Notes: generated from the sequence alone by a model not told the origin. A stretch of DNA of 64,000 nt from Pseudomonas serboccidentalis (GCF_028830055.1 NZ_CP101655.1:4491780-4555779); one strand, 5' to 3'. Shown: positions 50,601 to 64,000, counted from the first letter of the stretch. Numbers and translations are program-made.

Positions 50601-52064
50601 TCAGCCCGCTAGACCCGCCTGCTGAACCAGGGTCAGCAATGGCTGCGGGTAGACGCCGAGGAAGAACGCAACCACGGCGATGGCCAGCAGCATCACGCCG
50701 CCTGCCTTCTGTTCCCAGTGCAGCTGGGCGTCGTGGCGGCGCAGGTTCGGCTCGATCAGGTACAGAGTGACCATCACGCGCAGGTAGTAGAACACGCCGA
50801 TGGCGCTGCCCAGTACCAGGGAACCGACCAGCCACCATTGGTGCGACTCGACACCGGTGGCGATGATGTAGAACTTGCCGATGAAGCCCGCAGTCAGCGG
50901 GATACCAGCGAGGGACAGCATCATCACGGTCAGTACGGCGGTCAGGTACGGACGGCGCCAGAACAGGCCGCGGTACTCGTACAGCGCGTCGGCGTCACGG
51001 CCCTTGTACGGCGAGGACATCAGGGTGATCACGCCGAAGGCGCCGAGGCTGGTGATCACGTAGGTGACCAGGTAGACGCCGATGGCTTCCACCGCCAGAC
51101 CCTTGCTCGCCACCAGCGCGATCAGCAGGTAGCCGAAGTGCGCGATGGACGAGTAACCGAGCAGACGCTTGAGGTTGCTCTGGGTCAGGGCCAGCAGGTT
51201 ACCGAACAGGATCGAGGCGATGGCGATCACGCTCAGTACGTCGCTCAGCACGCCGCTGCTGGCAGCAGGGGAGATCTGGAACAGACGCACCATCACCGCG
51301 AACACGGCAACCTTCGAAGCGGTAGCTAGGAACGCGGCCACCGGTGCCGGAGCACCTTCGTACACGTCCGGGGTCCACAGGTGGAACGGTACCAGCGACA
51401 GCTTGAACGCCAGACCGATCAGCATCATGCCCAGGCCCAGTTGCGCCAGCGAGCTTGGCAGACCGGTTGCAGCCAGTGCCTGACCGATACCCACGAAGCT
51501 CAGCGAACCGGAGTCTGCGTACAGCAGCGCCATACCGAACAACAGGAACGCGGAACCGGCGGCCGACAGCACCATGTACTTGATGCCGGCTTCCAGCGAA
51601 CGCTTGTTGAAGAAGGCGTAAGCCACCAGACCGTAGACCGGCACCGACAGCAGTTCCAGACCGATGAACAAACCGGCCAGGTGCTGCGCGCTGACCAGAA
51701 CCAGGCCACCGGCGGCGGCCATCAGGATCAGCAGGTACAGTTCTTCACGGTTGCCCGGGTAACCCGAACCGCCATCACCCAAATAGGCGTGGGCGAGGGT
51801 GACACAGGCGAGGGTGGCGACCAGGATCAGCGCCATGTACAGGCAGGCGAAGGTGTCGATCTGCAGCAATGGGGTCACGGCCAGAGGCGCGACTTTCAGG
51901 GCTGGCAGGATCGACAGCAGGGCCAGGTTCAGACCGGCGACCGAGATCAGGAAGGTCTGCGAGTGGTTGCGGCGCCAGGCGATTGCCAGCATCACCACGA
52001 TAATGGTGAGGCTGGTGATCAACAGTGGCGCAAGCGCAATAAAGTGTTGAATCGTGAATTCCAT
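50601..52064 (-). CDS. nuoN: NADH-quinone oxidoreductase subunit N
   Basis: Membrane antiporter-like subunit of complex I, 487 aa with about 14 TM helices. It carries the family segment [20 protein letters not shown] (about 228-247) with the broken helix that follows. ATG 52064 begins [15 protein letters not shown]; the frame is open further upstream but lies in the nuoM-nuoN junction. Last gene of the operon, followed by REP and terminator. Confidence 0.97.
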   Translation of the reverse strand: MEFTIQHFIALAPLLITSLTIIVVMLAIAWRRNHSQTFLISVAGLNLALLSILPALKVAPLAVTPLLQIDTFACLYMALILVATLACVTLAHAYLGDGGSGYPGNREELYLLILMAAAGGLVLVSAQHLAGLFIGLELLSVPVYGLVAYAFFNKRSLEAGIKYMVLSAAGSAFLLFGMALLYADSGSLSFVGIGQALAATGLPSSLAQLGLGMMLIGLAFKLSLVPFHLWTPDVYEGAPAPVAAFLATASKVAVFAVMVRLFQISPAASSGVLSDVLSVIAIASILFGNLLALTQSNLKRLLGYSSIAHFGYLLIALVASKGLAVEAIGVYLVTYVITSLGAFGVITLMSSPYKGRDADALYEYRGLFWRRPYLTAVLTVMMLSLAGIPLTAGFIGKFYIIATGVESHQWWLVGSLVLGSAIGVFYYLRVMVTLYLIEPNLRRHDAQLHWEQKAGGVMLLAIAVVAFFLGVYPQPLLTLVQQAGLAG

Positions 52065-52071
52065 AGCGCTC

Positions 52072-53604
52072 TTACCGGGCCGAAGCGAGTTGAGTGAAGG
52101 CGGTGCCGAGCCACTGCTGCACGCCATGCATCGTGGCGGCGGAAGTGTCGAGGAACGGTTGCGGGTACACGCCGAGGTAAATCAGCAGCGCCGCAAGGCC
52201 CAGCACCATGATCAGTTCGCGACCGTCCATGCCATGCAGGATCGAATCCGATTTCGACGGACCGAAGTAGGCACGGTGGATCATGATCAGCGAGTAGACC
52301 GAACCGAACACCAGACCGGAGGTGGCAATCGCGGTGATCCATGGAGCGCTGGCGAACGTACCGATCAGGATCAGGAACTCGCCGACGAAGTTACCGGTAC
52401 CCGGCAAGCCCAGCGACGCGGCGGCGAAGAACAGGCTGATTGCCGGCAGGTAAGCGATACGCGACCACAGACCGCCCATCTCACGCATGTCCCGAGTGTG
52501 CAGACGCTCGTACAACTGACCGCTGAGGATAAACAGTGCCGCCGCCGACAAACCGTGCGCCAGCATCTGGATCACTGCACCTTGCAGTGCCAGTTGGCTG
52601 CCGGAGTAGATGCCGATCAACACGAAGCCCATGTGGGACACGGAAGAGAAGGCGATCAGACGCTTGATGTCGGTTTGTGCGAACGCCAGGAACGCACCGT
52701 AGAAGATCCCGATCAGACCGAGGGTCATGGCGATCGGCGCGAACTCGGCCGAAGCGTTCGGGAACAGCGGCAGAGCGAAACGCAGCAGACCGTAGGCGGC
52801 GGTTTTCAGCAGGATACCGGCGAGGTCGACGGAACCGGCAGTCGGCGCCTGGGCGTGCGCATCCGGCAGCCAGGAGTGGAACGGTACGACAGGCAGCTTG
52901 ACCGCGAAGGCGATGAAGAAGCCGAGCATCAGGATGTACTCGGTGGTCATCGACATCTTGGTCTTCAACAGATCGGCGTAGTTGAAGGTAATCACGCCAG
53001 TGTTGTTGAAGTTGACCAGCACCAGACCGAGGATCGCCACCAGCATGATCAGGCCGGAAGCCTGAGTGAAGATGAAGAACTTGGTCGCGGCGTAGATCCG
53101 GGTTTTCTTGCCGTCCGACGAACTGTGACCCCAGAGCGCGATGAGGAAGTACATCGGCACCAGCATCATTTCCCAGAAGAAGAAGAACATGAACAGGTCG
53201 AGGGCGAGGAACACGCCGACAACGCCGCCCAGGATCCACATCAGGTTCAGGTGGAAGAAGCCAACGTGACGCTGGATCTCTTTCCACGAGCAGAGTACCG
53301 AGAGGATACCCAGCAGGCCGGTCAGCAGGATCATCAACAGCGACAGACCGTCGAGGGCCAGGTGCACATTGATGCCGAAGCGCTGGATCCAGACGTGCTT
53401 GAACTCAAGCGCCCAGGTCGGATCGGCGCCAGGCGCCGGAGCAAATGAATAGTCACCGTGGGCCCACAGCCAGAGGCCGAGGGCGAGTTCCAGGGTCATG
53501 GTCAACAGCGCAATCCAGCGGGGGAGGGTAGCGCCGAAGCGCTCACCCATCCAGCACAGCAGGCCGCCGATGAAGGGGATCAGGATTAGCCAAGGCAGAA
53601 TCAT
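52072..53604 (-). CDS. nuoM: NADH-quinone oxidoreductase subunit M
   Basis: Proton-pumping membrane subunit, 510 aa, about 14 TM helices. The antiporter-like signature [20 protein letters not shown] lies near 228-247, and the conserved E in MILPWLIL...[11 protein letters not shown] (about 144) is present. It lies 7 bp before nuoN. Confidence 0.97.
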   Translation of the reverse strand: MILPWLILIPFIGGLLCWMGERFGATLPRWIALLTMTLELALGLWLWAHGDYSFAPAPGADPTWALEFKHVWIQRFGINVHLALDGLSLLMILLTGLLGILSVLCSWKEIQRHVGFFHLNLMWILGGVVGVFLALDLFMFFFFWEMMLVPMYFLIALWGHSSSDGKKTRIYAATKFFIFTQASGLIMLVAILGLVLVNFNNTGVITFNYADLLKTKMSMTTEYILMLGFFIAFAVKLPVVPFHSWLPDAHAQAPTAGSVDLAGILLKTAAYGLLRFALPLFPNASAEFAPIAMTLGLIGIFYGAFLAFAQTDIKRLIAFSSVSHMGFVLIGIYSGSQLALQGAVIQMLAHGLSAAALFILSGQLYERLHTRDMREMGGLWSRIAYLPAISLFFAAASLGLPGTGNFVGEFLILIGTFASAPWITAIATSGLVFGSVYSLIMIHRAYFGPSKSDSILHGMDGRELIMVLGLAALLIYLGVYPQPFLDTSAATMHGVQQWLGTAFTQLASAR

Positions 53605-53643
53605 GACGGGCTCGTTTCCTTTCGCAAATTCGCAAGGTTCATA

Positions 53644-55497
53644 TCAGACCGCTACCAGCACGATGGCGCCGATTACCAGCACGGCACCAGCAGCCATCGA
53701 GGCGGCATACCAACGCAGTTGACCGGTCTCGGTGCGGCTCAGGGCGGTGTGACCCCCCTTGGCCATACGCGGGATCAGACCGATGGTCTGGTCGAGCGGG
53801 TCTCTGCGCAGTACATGGCTGATCGCAAGGTACGGCTTGACGAACAGTTTGTCGTAGATCCAGTCGAAGCCCCAGGCAGCGAACCACCAGGCCGAAAGGA
53901 AACGGCCGATGCCGCTGTTGGCGATCGCGGTCACGAAGCGACGCTTGCCGAGGAACAGCACGGCCGCCAGCAGGATACCGGCCAGGGCGATAGCGCCCGA
54001 GGCGATTTCCAGACTGTGCTTGGCTTCGCCACCGGCATGCCCGACGCTTTCCGGCAGTACGCCGTGCAGCGGTGGAACGATCATGGCGCCGACGAAGGTC
54101 GACAGTACGATCAGCACCGACAGTGGCAGCCAGTGAGAGATGCCGTGACCGGCGTGGGCTTCGGTCTTGGCTTCACCGTGGAACGTGATGAAGATCAGGC
54201 GGAAGGTGTACAGCGAAGTCATGAACGCGCCGACCAGACCTGCGTAGAGCAGACCGTGGTTGCCGCTGGCGAACGCTTCCCAGAGGATTTCGTCCTTGGA
54301 GTAGAAGCCTGCGGTCACCAGTGGCAGGGCAGCCAGGGCGGCACCACCGACGATGAAGCTGGCGTAGGCCAGTGGCAGTTTCTTCCACAGACCGCCCATC
54401 TTGAAGATGTTCTGCTCGTGGTGGCAGGCAACGATCACCGCACCCGAAGCAAGGAACAGCAGGGCCTTGAAGAAGGCGTGGGTCATCAGGTGGAAAATCG
54501 CGCCATCCCATGCGCCAACGCCCAGCGCCAGGAACATGTAGCCAATCTGGCTCATGGTCGAGTAGGCGAGGATACGTTTGATGTCGGTTTGTACCAGCGC
54601 GGCGAAACCAGCCAGAACCAGGGTCACACCCCCGACGATGCCGACCAGGTGCAGGATGTCCGGCGCCAGGGTGAACAGACCGTGGGTACGGGCGATCAGG
54701 TAGACACCGGCGGTCACCATGGTCGCGGCGTGGATCAGTGCCGAAACCGGGGTCGGGCCAGCCATCGCATCCGCGAGCCAGGTTTGCAGCGGCAGTTGCG
54801 CCGATTTACCGACCGCACCACCCAGCAGCATCAGGGTCGCCAGGGTGATCCAGAAGTCGCCGACCTGGAATTTCTGCGGTGCCAGCACCAGCAGTTCCTG
54901 GATGTTCAACGTGCCCACTTGCTGGAACAGGATGAACAGGCCGATGGCCATGAACACGTCGCCGATCCGGGTCACGATGAAGGCCTTGAGTGCGGCGTTA
55001 CCGTTGTTGCGGTTGCTGTAGTAGAAACCGATCAACAGGTACGAGCACAGGCCCACGCCTTCCCAGCCGAAGTACAGGAACAACAGGTTATCGCCGAGCA
55101 CCAGGAACAGCATGCTGGCGATAAACAGGTTGGTGTACGAGAAGAAGCGCGAGTAACCCGCTTCGCCGCGCATGTACCAGGACGCGAACAGATGGATCAG
55201 GAAACCTACACCCACCACCACGCCGAGCATGGTGATCGACAGGCCGTCGACGTAGAGGGCGAAGTCAGGCTTGAAGCCTTCGACCGCCATCCACTTCCAC
55301 AGCACCAGGGTGTAGTGACCGCCTTCGGGAGGTGCGACGTTGAATTGCCAGATGACGTAGGCGGCGACAATCGCCGACAAGCCAATGGAGCCCACGCCGA
55401 CCAGCGCCGAGAGGTTTTCCGACCAGCGTCCACGGGAGAACGACAGCAGCAGGAAACCGATCAGAGGGAATACAAAAGTCAGAAAGATTAGGTTCAT
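53644..55497 (-). CDS. nuoL: NADH-quinone oxidoreductase subunit L
   Basis: Largest membrane subunit, 617 aa, with antiporter-like core and the C-terminal lateral helix. The signature [20 protein letters not shown] lies near 235-254. Its start overlaps the nuoK stop by four bases (ATGA). Confidence 0.97.
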
Positions 55498-55802
55498 CCG
55501 CGCATCTCACTGGCAGCGTCGATATCGAGCGTGTGGAAGCGGCGATACAGTTGCAGCAGGATCGCCAGGCCAATACTGGCTTCGGCGGCTGCCAGGCTGA
55601 TCACCAGGATGAACATGATCTGTCCATCCGGTTGCGCCCAGCGGGCGCCCGCAACGATGAAGGCCAGTGCAGAGGCGTTCATCATCACTTCCAGACTCAT
55701 CAACACGAACAAAATGTTGCGGCGGACCATCAGGCCGACCAGACCAAGGCAGAACAGGATGCCGGCAACGGCCAGTCCATGCTCGAGAGGGATAGCAGGC
55801 AT
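55494..55802 (-). CDS. nuoK: NADH-quinone oxidoreductase subunit K
   Basis: 102 aa, three TM helices, with the conserved glutamates of TM2 and TM3 ([15 protein letters not shown] about 33-47, and [17 protein letters not shown]). Lies 3 bp after nuoJ. Confidence 0.96.
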
Positions 55803-55805
55803 GTC

Positions 55806-56306
55806 TTACTCCTTCGCCTCGTTACGGCCCAAATGGAACGCCGTGACGGCTGCGGCGAGCAGCAGCATCGAGGCGAGTTCGACCACCAGCAGATACGGGC
55901 CGAACAGGCTGACGCCCACGGCTTTTGCATCGACGGTGGTGTGGCCGATGGCCTGACCGCTCTGGTGAGCGAACAGCACATACAGCAGTTCGGCCAGCAG
56001 CAGGGCGGCGAGAATCACCGGCCCCGCCCAGATACCGGGCTTGAGCCAGGTGCGTTCCTGCTGAACCGAGGCGGGCCCCAGGTTCAGCATCATCACCACG
56101 AACACGAACAGCACCATGATGGCGCCGGCGTAGGCGATCACTTCCAGCACGCCGGCGAACGGTGCGCCGAGTGCGAAGAAGGTCATGGCCACGGCGATCA
56201 ACGAGATGATCAGGTAGAGCAGGGCGTGCACAGGGTTGGTGTTGGTGACCACACGTAGCGTGGACACAACCGCGATACCCGATGCGAAATAGAAAGCGAA
56301 TTCCAT
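55806..56306 (-). CDS. nuoJ: NADH-quinone oxidoreductase subunit J
   Basis: 166-aa membrane subunit with five TM helices. The TM3 pi-bulge region is visible as EVIAYAGAIMVLFVFVVMML (about 55-74). Slightly shorter than the E. coli protein at the C-terminus, as usual in Pseudomonas. Confidence 0.95.
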   Translation of the reverse strand: MEFAFYFASGIAVVSTLRVVTNTNPVHALLYLIISLIAVAMTFFALGAPFAGVLEVIAYAGAIMVLFVFVVMMLNLGPASVQQERTWLKPGIWAGPVILAALLLAELLYVLFAHQSGQAIGHTTVDAKAVGVSLFGPYLLVVELASMLLLAAAVTAFHLGRNEAKE

Positions 56307-56315
56307 CGTTCTTCC

Positions 56316-56864
56316 TTAAGGCAGCAAGCTCTTCACGTTGATCGGTTCGGCTTCGTTCTGCGCAGAGCCTTTCGGCTTGCCAGCGATTGCCATACCTGCA
56401 ACACGATAGAAGTTGTAATCAGGGTTTTTGCCGGGGCCGGAGATCAACAGATCTTCTTTCTCGTACACCAGGTCCTGACGTTTGAACTCGGCCATCTCGA
56501 AATCCGGGGTCAGCTGGATTGCGGTGGTCGGACAGGCTTCCTCGCAGAGACCGCAGAAAATGCAGCGCGAGAAGTTGATACGGAAGAAGTCCGGGTACCA
56601 GCGACCGTCTTCGGTTTCAGCTTTCTGCAGCGAGATGCAACCTACCGGGCAAGCCACGGCGCACAGGTTGCAGGCTACGCAACGCTCTTCGCCATCGGGG
56701 TCACGGGTCAGGACGATGCGACCACGGTAGCGTGGCGGCAGGTAGACCGGCTCTTCCGGGTATTGCAGGGTGTCGCGCTTGCGAAAGCCATGGCCGAAGA
56801 CCATGACCAGGCTGCGCAACTGGGTACCGGTACCCTTAACGATGTCGCCAATATATTTGAACAT
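56316..56864 (-). CDS. nuoI: NADH-quinone oxidoreductase subunit I
   Basis: 182-aa ferredoxin-like subunit carrying clusters N6a and N6b. Two 4Fe-4S motifs are intact: [15 protein letters not shown] (about 62-76) and [13 protein letters not shown] (about 101-113). It passes electrons toward the quinone site at the NuoB interface. Confidence 0.97.
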   Translation of the reverse strand: MFKYIGDIVKGTGTQLRSLVMVFGHGFRKRDTLQYPEEPVYLPPRYRGRIVLTRDPDGEERCVACNLCAVACPVGCISLQKAETEDGRWYPDFFRINFSRCIFCGLCEEACPTTAIQLTPDFEMAEFKRQDLVYEKEDLLISGPGKNPDYNFYRVAGMAIAGKPKGSAQNEAEPINVKSLLP

Positions 56865-56875
56865 GGGTCAAATCC

Positions 56876-57883
56876 TCACTGAACCGCAACCGCAGGTGTG
56901 TTCCACAACACAACCGCAGCGGTTATCAGCAAATTGATCAGGGTCAGTGGCAGGCAGAATTTCCAGCTGAAATCCATCACCTGGTCATAACGCGGACGCG
57001 GGATGGAAGCGCGCAGCAGGATGAACAGCATGATGAAGAACGCGGTCTTCAGTGCGAACCAGACGAAGGACAGTTGCGGCAGGATGCCGAACGGACCGTG
57101 CCAGCCACCGAAGAACAGGGTGACCAGCAGCGCCGAGATCAGGATGATGCCGATGTATTCACCGACGAAGAACATGCCCCATTTCATACCGGCGTATTCA
57201 ATGTGGTAACCGTCGGCCAGTTCCTGTTCCGCTTCCGGCTGGTCGAACGGGTGACGGTGAGTCACGGCGACGCCAGCGATGAAGAAAGTACAGAAGCCGA
57301 AGAACTGCGGAATGATGAACCACAGGTTCTGCGCCTGGTACTCGACGATGTCGCGCATGTTGAACGAGCCGACCTGCACCACGATGCCCATCAGGGCCAG
57401 GCCCATGAACACTTCGTAGGACACGGTCTGCGCCGAGGCACGCAAGCTGCCGAGCAGGGCGAACTTGTTGTTACTCGACCAGCCGGCGAACAGCACCGCG
57501 TAGACCGACAGACCGGCCATGGCGAAGAAGAACAGCAGGCCGATGTTCAGATCCGCCACGCCCCAGGTCGGGGTGATCGGGATGATCGCAAACGCGATCA
57601 GCAGGGCCGACATGGCGACCACCGGTGCCAGGGTGAAGATCACCTTGTCGGCAAACGGTGGGGTCCAGTCTTCCTTGAAGAACATCTTCAGCATGTCGGC
57701 GGCGATCTGGAACATGCCGAACGGGCCAACGCGGTTCGGACCGTAACGGTCCTGCCACCAGCCCAGCAGGCGACGTTCGACAAAGCTGAGCAACGCGCCT
57801 GCGACCACAACGGCCAGCAGGATCACGATGGCTTTGATGACCGTCAGGATCACATCGATCACTTCAGGGGTGAACCAGGTCAT
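56876..57883 (-). CDS. nuoH: NADH-quinone oxidoreductase subunit H
   Basis: 335-aa membrane subunit forming the quinone entry chamber, with eight or more TM helices. Conserved loop RPGPNRVG-type appears as [18 protein letters not shown] (about 46-63), and the acidic loop [19 protein letters not shown] lies near 208-226. Overlaps nuoG by four bases. Confidence 0.97.
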   Translation of the reverse strand: MTWFTPEVIDVILTVIKAIVILLAVVVAGALLSFVERRLLGWWQDRYGPNRVGPFGMFQIAADMLKMFFKEDWTPPFADKVIFTLAPVVAMSALLIAFAIIPITPTWGVADLNIGLLFFFAMAGLSVYAVLFAGWSSNNKFALLGSLRASAQTVSYEVFMGLALMGIVVQVGSFNMRDIVEYQAQNLWFIIPQFFGFCTFFIAGVAVTHRHPFDQPEAEQELADGYHIEYAGMKWGMFFVGEYIGIILISALLVTLFFGGWHGPFGILPQLSFVWFALKTAFFIMLFILLRASIPRPRYDQVMDFSWKFCLPLTLINLLITAAVVLWNTPAVAVQ

Positions 57884-60594
57884 TGCGCTGCCTCCTGCAG
57901 ACCGTCGACGGACACGCCGGCGAATGCCGGTGGAATGCCGGCGATGCCCGCAGGCAAGGCCACCAGACCAGCGCCCAGTTCTTCATTGATGCGCAGCGGC
58001 AGACGCAGGGTCTGGCCGGCCACGTTCAGGCTCAGCAGAGCACCGTCGTTGACGCCCAGACGATCCGCTTCGGATTTCGCCAGAGCCACGTACGGAGCTG
58101 GAATGCGTTCTTGAACCGGTGCGGCTTTCGACGAGTTCTCGTCGCTGCCGAACAGGTGGTAGAACGGCACGGCCTGCCAGGTGCCCGGCGCCGGGCTGAA
58201 CGCACGCGGTGCGGCAGCGAACCAGTTCAGCGAGTCGCCGGTGCTTTCGATCAGGCGGGTGCCCGGGTCGCCAGCGCGCAGGTGACCACCGACTTCGTCC
58301 TGGAACTTGTTCCAGGCTTGCGGCGAGTTCCAGCCCGGCGACCAGGCGAATGGCACTTGCTGACGAGGTTCAGCCGAACCCGAGTAACCTTCCATGGAGA
58401 AGGCGAACGCGGTGTCTTGGTCTTGCGGGGTGCGTGGTTCGTGAACGCTGATGTCGGCGCGCATCGCGGTGCGACCGGAATAACGCAGCGGCTCACGCGC
58501 CAGTTTCAGACCCTTGATGCGGAACGCGGCAGACGGCGCGGCATCGACGATACGTGCCAGTTGCTCGGTGCTTGAAGCCACGGCAGCGGTGACGTGGTCG
58601 AGTTGCGTCCAGTCGATCGGCTGGTTCAGCAGGGTCGAGCGCAGGGCGTGCAGCCAGCGCCAGCCTTCGTGAACCAGGATGCTCGCATCCATGTATTGCG
58701 GATCGAAAACCTGGAAGAAGCGCTGGGCGCGACCTTCCTGGCTGACCAGGGTCCCGTCGCCTTCCGCGAAGCTCGCCGCAGGCAGAACCAGTTGCGCGCG
58801 GTCGGTGGTGGCGGTCTTCTGGTGGTCAGCAACGATCACTACTTTCGCAGCGTTCAGGGCCGCATCGACCTTGGCTTTCGAGGTGCGGGTGTACAGATCG
58901 TTTTCCAGCACGACGATGGCGTCGGCCTTGCCGTCGATCACGGCTTGCAGCGCGGCGTCGACCGATTCGCCACCGAGCATGGCCAGGCCGAGGCTGTTGG
59001 CTTCCGGCACGATCAGGCTGATCGAACCGTTCTTCTCGCGCAGCTTCAGAGCCTTCGCAATGTTTGCCGCAGCCTCGATCAGCGCTTTGGAGCCCAGCGA
59101 AGTACCGGCGATGATCAGCGGGCGCTTGGCCGCGAGCAGGGCGTCGGCGATGCGCTTGGCCAGTTCCAGGGCTTCTGCGTCCAGACCTTCAACGGCCGGT
59201 GCGCTGGCGTCCAGGGCGTGGGCCACGGCGAAACCGATGCGCGCCAGATCGTCTGGAGCGGCGTGTACGCATTCTTCGGCGATGTCGTCGAGCTTGGTTT
59301 CGGCCAGGCTGGCGATGAACAGCGGGTTCAGCGCGTGCTGACCGATGTTCTTCACGGCGGCGTCGAGCCAAGGCTGAACGCGCATGGCTTCGGCCATGTC
59401 TTCGGCCTTGCCCTTGACCGACTGACGCAGGGACAGCGCCATACGTGCAGCCGTCTGGGTCAGGTCTTCACCGAGGACGAAGATCGCGTCGTGGTCTTCG
59501 ATGTCGCGCATGTTCGGCACTGGCAGCGGGCTGTCTTTGAGCACTTGCAGGACCAGACGGATGCGCTCCAGTTCGCAGGCTTCGATACCGGAGTAGAAGT
59601 GCTCGGCGCCCACCAGCTCACGCAGCGCGTAGTTGCTTTCGAGGCTGGCACGCGGCGAACCGATACCGACGATGTTGCGACCGCGCAGCAGATCGGCAGC
59701 CTTGTCCAGCGCCTGATCCAGTCCAAGCTTGGTGCCGTCGGCCAGCATCGGCTGACGTGGGCGATCGGTGCGGTTGACGTAGCCATAACCGAAACGGCCA
59801 CGGTCGCACAGGAAGTACTGGTTCACCGAACCGTTGAAACGGTTTTCGATGCGACGCAGTTCGCCGTAACGCTCGCCCGGGGAGATGTTGCAACCGCTGG
59901 AGCAGCCATGGCAGATGCTCGGCGAGAATTGCATGTCCCATTTGCGGTTGTAGCGCTCGGAGTGAGTCTTGTCGGTGAACACACCGGTCGGGCAGACCTC
60001 TGTGAGGTTGCCGGAGAACTCGCTTTCGAGGGTGCCGTCTTCAACGCGACCGAAGTACACGTTGTCGTGGGCGCCGAATACACCGAGGTCGGTGCCGCCA
60101 GCGTAGTCCTTATAGAAACGCACGCAGCGATAGCAAGCGATGCAGCGGTTCATTTCGTGGGAAATGAACGGGCCCAGTTGCTGGTTCTGGTGGGTGCGTT
60201 TGGTGAAGCGATAACGGCGCTCGTTGTGGCCAGTCATCACGGTCATGTCTTGCAGGTGGCAGTGACCGCCTTCTTCGCACACAGGGCAGTCGTGCGGGTG
60301 GTTGGTCATCAGCCATTCGACAACACTGGCGCGGAACGCCTTGGATTCTTCATCGTCGATGGAGATCCAGGTGTTGTCGGTGGCAGGGGTCATGCAGGAC
60401 ATGACGATGCGACCACGGGTGTCGTTCTCGTCGGTGTACTGCTTGACCGCGCATTGGCGGCAGGCCCCGACGCTACCAAGCGCGGGGTGCCAGCAGAAAT
60501 AAGGGATGTCGAGGCCCAGCGACAGACATGCCTGTAACAGGTTGTCTGCCCCGTCGACTTCGAGCGCTTTGCCGTCTACGTGGATAGTGGCCAT
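57880..60594 (-). CDS. nuoG: NADH-quinone oxidoreductase subunit G
   Basis: 904-aa peripheral-arm subunit. Cluster ligands in order: 2Fe-2[16 protein letters not shown] (about 34-48), His-ligated N5 in [12 protein letters not shown], 4Fe-4S N4 with CIACYRC and CPTGV, and the extra N7 site CHGCSSGC plus the Cys in FLCDRGRFG, as in E. coli. A molybdopterin-oxidoreductase-like domain without the cofactor follows. It is separated from nuoF by 136 bp that contain a strong hairpin. Confidence 0.97.
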   Translation of the reverse strand: MATIHVDGKALEVDGADNLLQACLSLGLDIPYFCWHPALGSVGACRQCAVKQYTDENDTRGRIVMSCMTPATDNTWISIDDEESKAFRASVVEWLMTNHPHDCPVCEEGGHCHLQDMTVMTGHNERRYRFTKRTHQNQQLGPFISHEMNRCIACYRCVRFYKDYAGGTDLGVFGAHDNVYFGRVEDGTLESEFSGNLTEVCPTGVFTDKTHSERYNRKWDMQFSPSICHGCSSGCNISPGERYGELRRIENRFNGSVNQYFLCDRGRFGYGYVNRTDRPRQPMLADGTKLGLDQALDKAADLLRGRNIVGIGSPRASLESNYALRELVGAEHFYSGIEACELERIRLVLQVLKDSPLPVPNMRDIEDHDAIFVLGEDLTQTAARMALSLRQSVKGKAEDMAEAMRVQPWLDAAVKNIGQHALNPLFIASLAETKLDDIAEECVHAAPDDLARIGFAVAHALDASAPAVEGLDAEALELAKRIADALLAAKRPLIIAGTSLGSKALIEAAANIAKALKLREKNGSISLIVPEANSLGLAMLGGESVDAALQAVIDGKADAIVVLENDLYTRTSKAKVDAALNAAKVVIVADHQKTATTDRAQLVLPAASFAEGDGTLVSQEGRAQRFFQVFDPQYMDASILVHEGWRWLHALRSTLLNQPIDWTQLDHVTAAVASSTEQLARIVDAAPSAAFRIKGLKLAREPLRYSGRTAMRADISVHEPRTPQDQDTAFAFSMEGYSGSAEPRQQVPFAWSPGWNSPQAWNKFQDEVGGHLRAGDPGTRLIESTGDSLNWFAAAPRAFSPAPGTWQAVPFYHLFGSDENSSKAAPVQERIPAPYVALAKSEADRLGVNDGALLSLNVAGQTLRLPLRINEELGAGLVALPAGIAGIPPAFAGVSVDGLQEAAQ

Positions 60595-60692
60595 GGTTCA
60601 AAGGTCTTCGTTGGCCCGGTGTCAGCGGGCGTGGCTAATGGAATCTTGTTATCCGTCCGAATCCAGTCAGCCCCGAAAGGCGTCATCGGACG

Positions 60693-60722
60693 AAAGGCGA
60701 AGGGCACGGACCCTTCGCCTTT
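60693..60722. terminator. Strong hairpin in the nuoF-nuoG gap
   Basis: Perfect 12-bp stem AAAGGCGAAGGG / CCCTTCGCCTTT with a 6-nt loop. It lies 8 bp after the nuoF stop in an otherwise tightly packed operon. On the - strand it is followed by CG rather than a T run, so it is more likely an mRNA processing or stabilising element than a terminator; on the + strand it is followed by TTAAG. Confidence 0.6.
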
Positions 60723-60730
60723 TTAAGCGT

Positions 60731-62086
60731 TTACGCGCCGACTACGATCGGCCTTGCCAGAGGCGGGACGGCGGCGCTTGCAGGCGCGATACCGGCTTCG
60801 AACTCTGGACGGAAGTATTTGATGGCACTGCCCAACGGCTCCACGGCACCCGGTGCGTGAGCACAGAAGGTCTTGCCCGGGCCGAGGAAGCCGACCAGAC
60901 CCAGCAGGGTCTCGATGTCGCCCGGCTGACCGCGGCCTTCTTCGATGGCCATCAGGAGCTTGACGCTCCATGGCAAGCCATCACGGCACGGGGTGCAGAA
61001 GCCGCAGGATTCGCGAGCGAAGAACTGCTCCATGTTGCGCAGCAACGACACCATGTTGACGCTGTCGTCCACCGCCATCGCCAGGCCGGTACCCATCCGG
61101 GTGCCCACTTTGGCGATGCCGCCGGCGTACATTTGTGCGTCGAGGTGTTCCGGCAACAGGAAACCGGTACCGGCGCCACCTGGCTGCCAGGCCTTGAGCT
61201 TGTAACCGTCGCGCATGCCGCCGGCGTAGTCTTCGAACAGCTCGCGACCGGTGACGCCGAATGGCAGTTCCCACAGGCCCGGGTTCTTGACCTTGCCGGA
61301 GAAGCCCATGAGCTTGGTGCCCATGTCTTCGCTGCCTTCGTGAGCCAACGATTTGTACCAGTCAACGCCGTCGGCAATGATCGCCGGCACGTTGCACAGG
61401 GTTTCGACGTTGTTCACGCAGGTCGGCTTGCCCCATACGCCGACGGCGGCAGGGAAGGGCGGCTTGGAGCGCGGGTTGGCGCGGCGGCCTTCGAGGGAGT
61501 TGATCAGTGCGGTTTCTTCACCGCAGATGTAACGCCCGGCGCCGGTGTGGACGAACAGTTCGAAATCGAAGCCGCTGCCCAGAATGTTTTTACCCAAAAG
61601 GCCCGCAGCCTTGGCTTCTTCCACGGCACGGTTCAGGTGCTTGGCGGCGGTGGTGTACTCGCCACGCAGGAAGATGTAGCCACGGTAGGTTTTCAGTGCG
61701 CGGGCACTGATCAGCATGCCTTCGATCAGCAGATGGGGCAGTTGCTCCATCAGCATGCGGTCTTTCCAGGTGTTCGGCTCCATTTCATCCGCGTTGCAAA
61801 GCAGGTAGCGGATGTTGATGGATTCGTCTTTAGGCATCAGGCCCCACTTCACGCCAGTGGGGAAGCCTGCACCGCCGCGACCTTTCAAGCCGGCGTCTTT
61901 CACGGTCTGGACGATGTCGTCCTGAGCCATGTCGGCGAAGGCTTTGCGCGCAGCGGCGTAACCGTTCTTGGCCTGGTATTCGTCGAGCCACACGGCTTCG
62001 CCGTCGTCACGCAGACGCCAGGTCAGCGGGTGAGTCTCGGCCGAACGCTTGATGCGGTTGGCGGGACTGAAAGATGTCAGGGTCAT
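60731..62086 (-). CDS. nuoF: NADH-quinone oxidoreductase subunit F
   Basis: 451-aa NADH-oxidising subunit with FMN. The glycine-rich nucleotide motif [14 protein letters not shown] (about 69-82), second glycine loop [19 protein letters not shown] (about 176-194) and the N3 4Fe-4S ligands CGFCTPC plus a downstream Cys (TFCAHAPGA) are all present. Start overlaps nuoE stop by four bases (ATGA). Confidence 0.97.
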   Translation of the reverse strand: MTLTSFSPANRIKRSAETHPLTWRLRDDGEAVWLDEYQAKNGYAAARKAFADMAQDDIVQTVKDAGLKGRGGAGFPTGVKWGLMPKDESINIRYLLCNADEMEPNTWKDRMLMEQLPHLLIEGMLISARALKTYRGYIFLRGEYTTAAKHLNRAVEEAKAAGLLGKNILGSGFDFELFVHTGAGRYICGEETALINSLEGRRANPRSKPPFPAAVGVWGKPTCVNNVETLCNVPAIIADGVDWYKSLAHEGSEDMGTKLMGFSGKVKNPGLWELPFGVTGRELFEDYAGGMRDGYKLKAWQPGGAGTGFLLPEHLDAQMYAGGIAKVGTRMGTGLAMAVDDSVNMVSLLRNMEQFFARESCGFCTPCRDGLPWSVKLLMAIEEGRGQPGDIETLLGLVGFLGPGKTFCAHAPGAVEPLGSAIKYFRPEFEAGIAPASAAVPPLARPIVVGA

Positions 62087-62580
62087 ACGTAGCCCTCGAG
62101 CAGTTTGGCCACGCCAGCAGGCTGCACGTCGCCAAAGGTGTCGTCGTCGATCATCAGCGCCGGTGCCTTGTCGCAGTTGCCGAGGCAGCAGACAGGCAGC
62201 AGGGTGAAACGACCGTCGGCGGTGGTCTGACCCAGGCCGATGCCCAGATTGTTCTGGATTTCGCTGACCACCGACTCGTGGCCGCCGATGTAGCAGACCA
62301 TGCTGTCGCAGACGCGAATGATGTGACGGCCAACCGGCTGACGGAAGATCTGGCTATAGAACGTCGCCACGCCTTCTACGTCGCTGGCCGGGATGCCGAG
62401 GATCTCGCCGATCGCGTACAGGGCGCCATCCGGCACCCAGCCGCGTTCTTTCTGAACGATCTTCAGGGCTTCGATCGACGCCGCGCGCGGGTCTTCGTAG
62501 TGATGCAGCTCGTGCTCGATGGCCGAGCGCTCGGTTTCACTCAAGGTGAAACGGTCTGTCTGGATAAGCGTGCTGTTCAT
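62083..62580 (-). CDS. nuoE: NADH-quinone oxidoreductase subunit E
   Basis: 165-aa thioredoxin-fold subunit with 2Fe-2S cluster N1a. Ligand Cys residues are in CDSMVC (about 92-97) and CLGNC (about 132-136). Two bases separate it from nuoCD. Confidence 0.97.
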   Translation of the reverse strand: MNSTLIQTDRFTLSETERSAIEHELHHYEDPRAASIEALKIVQKERGWVPDGALYAIGEILGIPASDVEGVATFYSQIFRQPVGRHIIRVCDSMVCYIGGHESVVSEIQNNLGIGLGQTTADGRFTLLPVCCLGNCDKAPALMIDDDTFGDVQPAGVAKLLEGYV

Positions 62581-62582
62581 GC

Positions 62583-64000
<1,418 letters not shown>

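Noticed and set aside
58594-60537. 647-codon + strand frame opposite nuoG
   Set aside because: Antisense of a complete nuoG with all cluster ligands in place.

Overview
The window looks like a chromosomal segment of a fluorescent pseudomonad (Pseudomonas fluorescens group). The evidence is high GC with strong Pseudomonas codon bias, a fused nuoCD gene, the ppiB-lpxH / glnS-cysS neighbourhood, a DUF6124 gene, PtrA-like small proteins, and many REP palindromes of Pseudomonas type between genes. This placement is inference from gene content, not a database match.

Layout, left to right. (1) 0.2-6.3 kb, + strand: a GNAT acetyltransferase, then the overlapping pair tamA-tamB (outer-membrane and inner-membrane halves of the translocation and assembly module). 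(2) 6.5-19.6 kb, - strand: a chaperone-usher fimbrial locus whose structural genes are split. The adhesin gene is furthest upstream, followed by four regulators in the order hybrid kinase, REC-EAL phosphodiesterase, hybrid kinase with Hpt, and LuxR-type response regulator (the order and domain make-up of PvrS-PvrR-RcsC-RcsB), then major subunit, chaperone and usher. Three promoters in this locus share a 16-bp RcsB-box-like element placed exactly 21 bp upstream of a TANNGT -10 hexamer. (3) 19.8-24.8 kb, + strand: a MarR regulator with two identical palindromic operators, followed by an RND-type outer-membrane factor, an EmrA-type adaptor and an EmrB-type 14-TM MFS pump. (4) 24.9-29.6 kb: lpxH-ppiB on - and glnS, cysS on +, all housekeeping. 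(5) 29.8-37.9 kb: a sigma54 activator diverging from a six-gene GlpSTPQV-type ABC importer operon that has a near-consensus sigma54 promoter and clustered TGTTCA repeats between the two units. (6) 38.1-47.1 kb: CzcRS-type two-component system diverging from czcCBA (HME1-type RND metal efflux) and two PtrA-like small periplasmic proteins. (7) 47.2-50.6 kb: a patchwork region with a structured leader in front of a DUF6124 gene broken at a REP sequence, an OprD-family porin, a truncated HigA-like antitoxin, a possible 59-aa gene, and a GNAT acetyltransferase. (8) 50.6-64 kb, - strand: the respiratory complex I operon, nuoCDEFGHIJKLMN, running off the right edge inside nuoCD.

The least routine parts are the fimbrial locus with its shared promoter architecture, the two ATPase subunits of the ABC importer whose motif losses are complementary, the sigma54 control region between that importer and its divergent activator, and the structured leader RNA upstream of the broken DUF6124 gene. 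At least twelve REP elements, mostly as inverted pairs of three sequence families, sit at gene ends; one supplies the stop codon of the CzcS-like kinase and one coincides with the break in the DUF6124 gene.
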